64,000 nt of DNA from CAZUAQ01 sp964618455 (lineage in GTDB: Bacteria; Planctomycetota; Phycisphaerae; UBA1845; PWPN01), in assembly GCA_964618455.1 (NCBI GenBank), contig CAZUAQ010000010.1, positions 1 to 64,000 on the forward strand, written 5' to 3'. Position 1 is the first letter of the stretch. Each line of letters begins with the position of its first letter. Position numbers and translations under genes: made by a program. Positions 60,823 to 64,000 of the stretch are shown piece by piece. The notes beneath the pieces were generated by a model. That model was given only the letters and a program-made list of their open reading frames with translations. It did not search any database and was not told the origin of the DNA.

Positions 60823-62370
60823 ATGATGAAGCGATATACAAGCAGACCATGGTATTATCTCCCTCTGAAGGCGACCGTCGCGCTGTTCTTTGCCGCGTCG
60901 GCGACCTTGGCCCAGCCCTCTAACCTTTTCCGGCCCACCGACAAGCCTCTGCCTGGGGCGGCGGCAAACGTGATGGATTCGCGCGCGGTCAACGTGGATC
61001 TCGATTTGCTCGCCTCGGTGCAGCCTGGTCATACCATGGCCTTGAACCTTTTTCGGGGTAAGCCGTTCATCGGCGACGTCGTTGAAGCCGAAGGGCCCGT
61101 GAACAGAGGTCGCCTGGTTCGCGGCACGATTCAGGGTCGGCCGGGTTCGTCGTTCACCTTCGTCCGTCGCAACAACGCCGTGGTCGGGATCGTTCGCTTC
61201 GCGGGGACGCCTCACATCTACGAGTTGCGTTCCATCGGCAATGGGACCTCGCGGCTCGCGCGAATCGATGCATCGAAATACGCGCCGGAGTTATGCTTCA
61301 CGAAGATGCCGGACGGCGACAACCTCGCGCCGGACGGCGATGCGAAAGCGGGCAAGGGTCAGGCACCTGTTCCGGCGCAATCGGCCGACGACACCGACAC
61401 CCCGAACAGCAATACGCAGAACACCGGGACGGAAGCGGATCCCGCCGCCGCGCCGGCGTGTGCGCCGCTACCGATCACGTTGGATGTCATGCTGGTTTAT
61501 ACACCGGCGGCACGCATGGCGATGGACGGCACGCACGACACGATCATCGCCCAATGCCAGCTTGCCTTGGCGGTCACCAACCAGGTCTACCAGAACAGCC
61601 AGATCATCCCGCGGGCGCGTCTTGTGCACTGCACCGAGATAAACCGCACCGAAGCCAACGACATGGAAAACGATCTCGGTTGGCTGGCCACCTCCCAGAC
61701 GATAAAGGATCTACGCGACACTTACGCGGCGGACTTTGTCAGTATGATCATTTCGTACGGCAGCGGCTATGGTTACTGCGGCGGCCCCGATTACCGGGCA
61801 TATTCCGTGGTGAAATGGGATCGCGCGGTCAATACCTGGTCGCTGGCTCACGAGATCGGCCACAATCAGGCGTGTGAACACAATCGGGAGGATGCCGGCT
61901 GCGGTGTGGCCGACGGGTACGGCTACGGCCATTATTTCAACGGCAACAGCGGTACCCAATGGGGCACGGTCATGTCCTACATCGGTACGCGCATCAGCAA
62001 CATTTCCAACCCGAACGTGCTGTTCGACGGCCAGCCCACCGGCGTACCCATCGGTCAATCGGGTGAGGCCTACAACGCGTATCGCATCAACGGGCTGGCT
62101 CCCTGGCATGAGAGCTACCGACTCACCCGCTACGATGTCTGGGCCGACTTCGATCGTCTCTGTTTTTTTTCGACGGTGTGCAACGGGGCGTACGATACGC
62201 CTTTCAACAACCTCGCCGATGCGGTCGACGGCGCCGTCAACGGCGAGAACACCACGGCCATCCCGACGGTATGGATCAAATCGAGCACCACAGACGAAAC
62301 AATGACGCTCGACAGGCCCATGGTGCTTCGCGTCTGCGACGGGCCGGCCACGATCGGCCTGACGCCGTAA
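60823..62370 (+). CDS. Secreted reprolysin-like metzincin metallopeptidase
   Basis: A 515-residue exported protein with a signal peptide (LKATVALFFAASATLAQ). The zinc site is HEIGHNQACEH near residue 345 (HExxHxxxxxH; the usual Gly of the reprolysin motif is Ala), followed by a Met-turn in TVMSYIG. An Asn/Asp/Thr-rich linker precedes the catalytic domain, and a C-terminal domain begins near residue 455 (NLADAVDGAVNG). It is probably a secreted or surface protease. The start at 60823 lacks a strong Shine-Dalgarno; the second Met is equally possible. Confidence 0.85.
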   Translation: MMKRYTSRPWYYLPLKATVALFFAASATLAQPSNLFRPTDKPLPGAAANVMDSRAVNVDLDLLASVQPGHTMALNLFRGKPFIGDVVEAEGPVNRGRLVRGTIQGRPGSSFTFVRRNNAVVGIVRFAGTPHIYELRSIGNGTSRLARIDASKYAPELCFTKMPDGDNLAPDGDAKAGKGQAPVPAQSADDTDTPNSNTQNTGTEADPAAAPACAPLPITLDVMLVYTPAARMAMDGTHDTIIAQCQLALAVTNQVYQNSQIIPRARLVHCTEINRTEANDMENDLGWLATSQTIKDLRDTYAADFVSMIISYGSGYGYCGGPDYRAYSVVKWDRAVNTWSLAHEIGHNQACEHNREDAGCGVADGYGYGHYFNGNSGTQWGTVMSYIGTRISNISNPNVLFDGQPTGVPIGQSGEAYNAYRINGLAPWHESYRLTRYDVWADFDRLCFFSTVCNGAYDTPFNNLADAVDGAVNGENTTAIPTVWIKSSTTDETMTLDRPMVLRVCDGPATIGLTP

Positions 62371-62445
62371 CCAGAATCGATCACCACGGATAGCAAGGCA
62401 ACGGACTGCACACGCGGAAGCGCGTGTTATTGCGCTGGGATGCTC

Positions 62446-63540
62446 TCAGCCGGGCGGATGGCCCATGCTCGCCAAGGCCTGCAATTGGGCGGGCTCTGTG
62501 ATGACGGCGAGGCGGCACTGCAGTACGCGTTGCTGACAGGCTTCCAGCATGGAGAACCAGCCCCGTTCACGATCGCGCGCCCACCCTTCGACCCCGGCGG
62601 TCAACGGTTCGAGGGAGGCGATGTACGAGCCCCCCGGACCGAAATGCAGCCAGTGCCCCAACCTCGGGTAATGCGCTTTCCTGAACATCATGGCCAGGCC
62701 CACGCTTCGCCTGGAATTGACGATGCCGGCGGTCACCATGCCCTCTTCGTCGACATCGGGATCGATGTAGGCGAATTCCTCGCCCCCGCCGCGATGATGT
62801 TCGAGAGGGCGGGGAGCCACGCGTGCGTCGGCCCGCGCGAACCAATCGTCGCTGTCGAAGGCGGGCTCCACCTTACCCGCGTAGCAGAACGTGCTGCACT
62901 CCGGCTCCAGGAGGGGGTAGCCGAAATTGATATGCAGCATCCAGGCGAAGGGAGTCGCCGTGTTCCCGAGATTCGTGAACTCGTCGTGAATCTCGATCGA
63001 TGGAACACCCAGCGTGCTGCGCAGCGTGCGGCGCAGTTCGATGTTGGGCCCGAAGACGCGGGCGGATCGGACGATGCCCGTAATGCTCATGTCGCGCCGG
63101 CCTCTGGGGAGATCCGGATTGACGACGGACTCGAGCGTTGCTCGCGTGTTGGAGTGTGTACCGTGGAGTCCGTATTCCTCGCCGTTTTCCTCGAAGGGAT
63201 CGCCTACGTTGACGGGACCGCAACCGACGACGAGCCCCCCCGCAAAGCCGCGAAGCCATTCGAATCCGCGATGGCGCGCCTGCGAAGGCGCGGTGACGCC
63301 GGCATGAGAATGCCAGGTGAGGGACTGGCCCATGAACTCGGCATCGGCGATATCCATGCCGCGATCCGGCACGACCTTGTAACGCAGGCCCGCGCCGGTG
63401 TTGACCCAGGCGATCCGCGTGCCACGTCCCGGTCCGTTGTCGAGCACGGAAGTTTCGATACCGCCCCACTGTGCCGCATTCAGGAGCGGAGCATCGGCGG
63501 GAAAGTCCATCTGCATGTTCGGCTGCGTCTGGGTGTTCAT
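62446..63540 (-). CDS. DUF4432 family protein (aldose 1-epimerase-like fold)
   Basis: A 364-residue cytoplasmic protein of the galactose-mutarotase-like superfamily. GAGLRYKVVPDRGMDIADAEFMGQSLTWHS, LHGTHSNTRA and HINFGYPLL are the family blocks; His residues in LHG and HINFGYP line the sugar site in relatives. The reaction for DUF4432 is not established. GAGG precedes the ATG by eight nucleotides. The following gene on the strand is cut by the window end. Confidence 0.85.
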   Translation of the reverse strand: MNTQTQPNMQMDFPADAPLLNAAQWGGIETSVLDNGPGRGTRIAWVNTGAGLRYKVVPDRGMDIADAEFMGQSLTWHSHAGVTAPSQARHRGFEWLRGFAGGLVVGCGPVNVGDPFEENGEEYGLHGTHSNTRATLESVVNPDLPRGRRDMSITGIVRSARVFGPNIELRRTLRSTLGVPSIEIHDEFTNLGNTATPFAWMLHINFGYPLLEPECSTFCYAGKVEPAFDSDDWFARADARVAPRPLEHHRGGGEEFAYIDPDVDEEGMVTAGIVNSRRSVGLAMMFRKAHYPRLGHWLHFGPGGSYIASLEPLTAGVEGWARDRERGWFSMLEACQQRVLQCRLAVITEPAQLQALASMGHPPG

Positions 63541-63573
63541 GGTCGTCCTCGGATGATAACCAATGAGAGTCGA

Positions 63574-64000
63574 TCAGCGCTCTTTTCGCAACAGGACCGT
63601 CTTCGCTTCAGGATGAACGACGTTCCAGATTGTACTTTGAATGGAGGTCACGCTCAGCAGAGCCAGGATCTCTTCTTCGCCGATCGTGTCGACGATCCGG
63701 CAGGCCGCATCGCCCTGCAGCGTGACGCCGTCGCCGGTCTGGCTGCCCAGCAGCAGATCGAACGTACGATTCTCCCGCTTGAACGTGAGATTGAAGGTCT
63801 CCTCCCCCTCTGCATTGAGACCTGAGCGCGTGTCGACGATCGCAAGACGCGACCGGCCGTTTTCATGCGGATGCAGGAGGGTGATGAAATCCTGTTTCGT
63901 TTCGCGCTGTTTCAACGTGATCCATGACGGATGTGATTCGGCAACGAGCGTCGGTACAAAGTCCTTTTCGACGTGCAACTCCACGGGATGCGGGTCGCGC
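63574..64000 (-). CDS. C-terminal part of an unidentified protein (cut by window end)
   Basis: The minus-strand frame is open to position 64000 (upstream codons continue as RDPHP before the first possible start), so the gene begins outside. About 141 residues are visible, with FITLLHPHENGRSRLAIVD and DGVTLQGDAACRIVD, a beta-sandwich-like pattern. It might be the C-terminal domain of a heparinase II/III-type protein, but nothing here proves that. It precedes the DUF4432 gene by 33 nt. Confidence 0.55.
   Translation of the reverse strand, partial: RDPHPVELHVEKDFVPTLVAESHPSWITLKQRETKQDFITLLHPHENGRSRLAIVDTRSGLNAEGEETFNLTFKRENRTFDLLLGSQTGDGVTLQGDAACRIVDTIGEEEILALLSVTSIQSTIWNVVHPEAKTVLLRKER

Noticed and set aside
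1..64000. Mobile elements, prophage or CRISPR
   Set aside because: No transposase, integrase, phage structural gene, long repeat or spaced direct-repeat array was seen.

Overview
The window looks like chromosomal DNA of a planctomycete, probably a flagellated lineage related to Planctomycetia or Phycisphaerae. Evidence: a PSCyt1/PSCyt2/PSD1 cytochrome protein next to a DUF1501 protein, several membrane proteins with the CxxCGYxLTG...CPxCG zinc ribbon, a PEP-CTERM protein, a dockerin-bearing secreted protein, a prepilin-like protein, and a 23S rRNA operon without a 16S gene upstream. Base composition is uniformly GC-rich. I see no phage, IS element or CRISPR array.

Layout. 1-1.4 kb (minus): 5' end of a 23S rRNA gene, preceded by boxA, tRNA-Ala and tRNA-Ile. 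Further upstream lie an intrinsic terminator and a promoter that may define a ~190 nt small RNA. 1.6-9.8 kb: amidotransferase, PSD1/DUF1501 pair, flotillin/NfeD pair. 10-17.7 kb (minus): a sulfur-transfer operon headed by a SAM-I riboswitch with its own promoter and terminator. It encodes a threonine-synthase-like PLP enzyme, a CysO/ThiS-like sulfur carrier, a NIL-domain protein, a membrane protein, a MoeB/ThiF-like activator, a cysteine desulfurase-like protein and a JAMM protease, followed by a dockerin protein. 18-31.8 kb: a prepilin-like gene, then a minus-strand flagellar cluster (flgF-flgG-flgA-flgH-flgI-flgJ-flgN-flgK-flgL-fliW-csrA-flagellin) with a sigma54-type promoter before flgF. 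32-45.6 kb: murD, a CehA-like PHP hydrolase, a HEAT-like protein, small envelope proteins, prmC, lgt, panC, and an ECF sigma/anti-sigma/STN-domain cluster. 46-58 kb: epimerase, ABC exporter, M3 peptidase, Gfo/Idh/MocA oxidoreductase, tiny lipoproteins, mtnA-purE and a FliA-type sigma factor. 58.4-64 kb: a translationally coupled PEP-CTERM/zinc-ribbon cassette with one frameshift, a metzincin protease, a DUF4432 protein and a gene cut by the window end.

The most interesting system is the SAM-riboswitch operon. Its parts match the logic of mycobacterial CysO-CysM-Mec+ and Wolinella HcyS-HcyD-HcyF: a cysteine desulfurase-like protein may supply sulfur, a MoeB-like enzyme adenylates the carrier, the carrier C-terminus becomes a thiocarboxylate, a fold-type II PLP enzyme adds it to an activated amino acid, and a JAMM protease releases the product. 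Here the PLP enzyme is threonine-synthase-like and the switch senses SAM, so the product may be homocysteine. That is an inference, not a demonstrated function.
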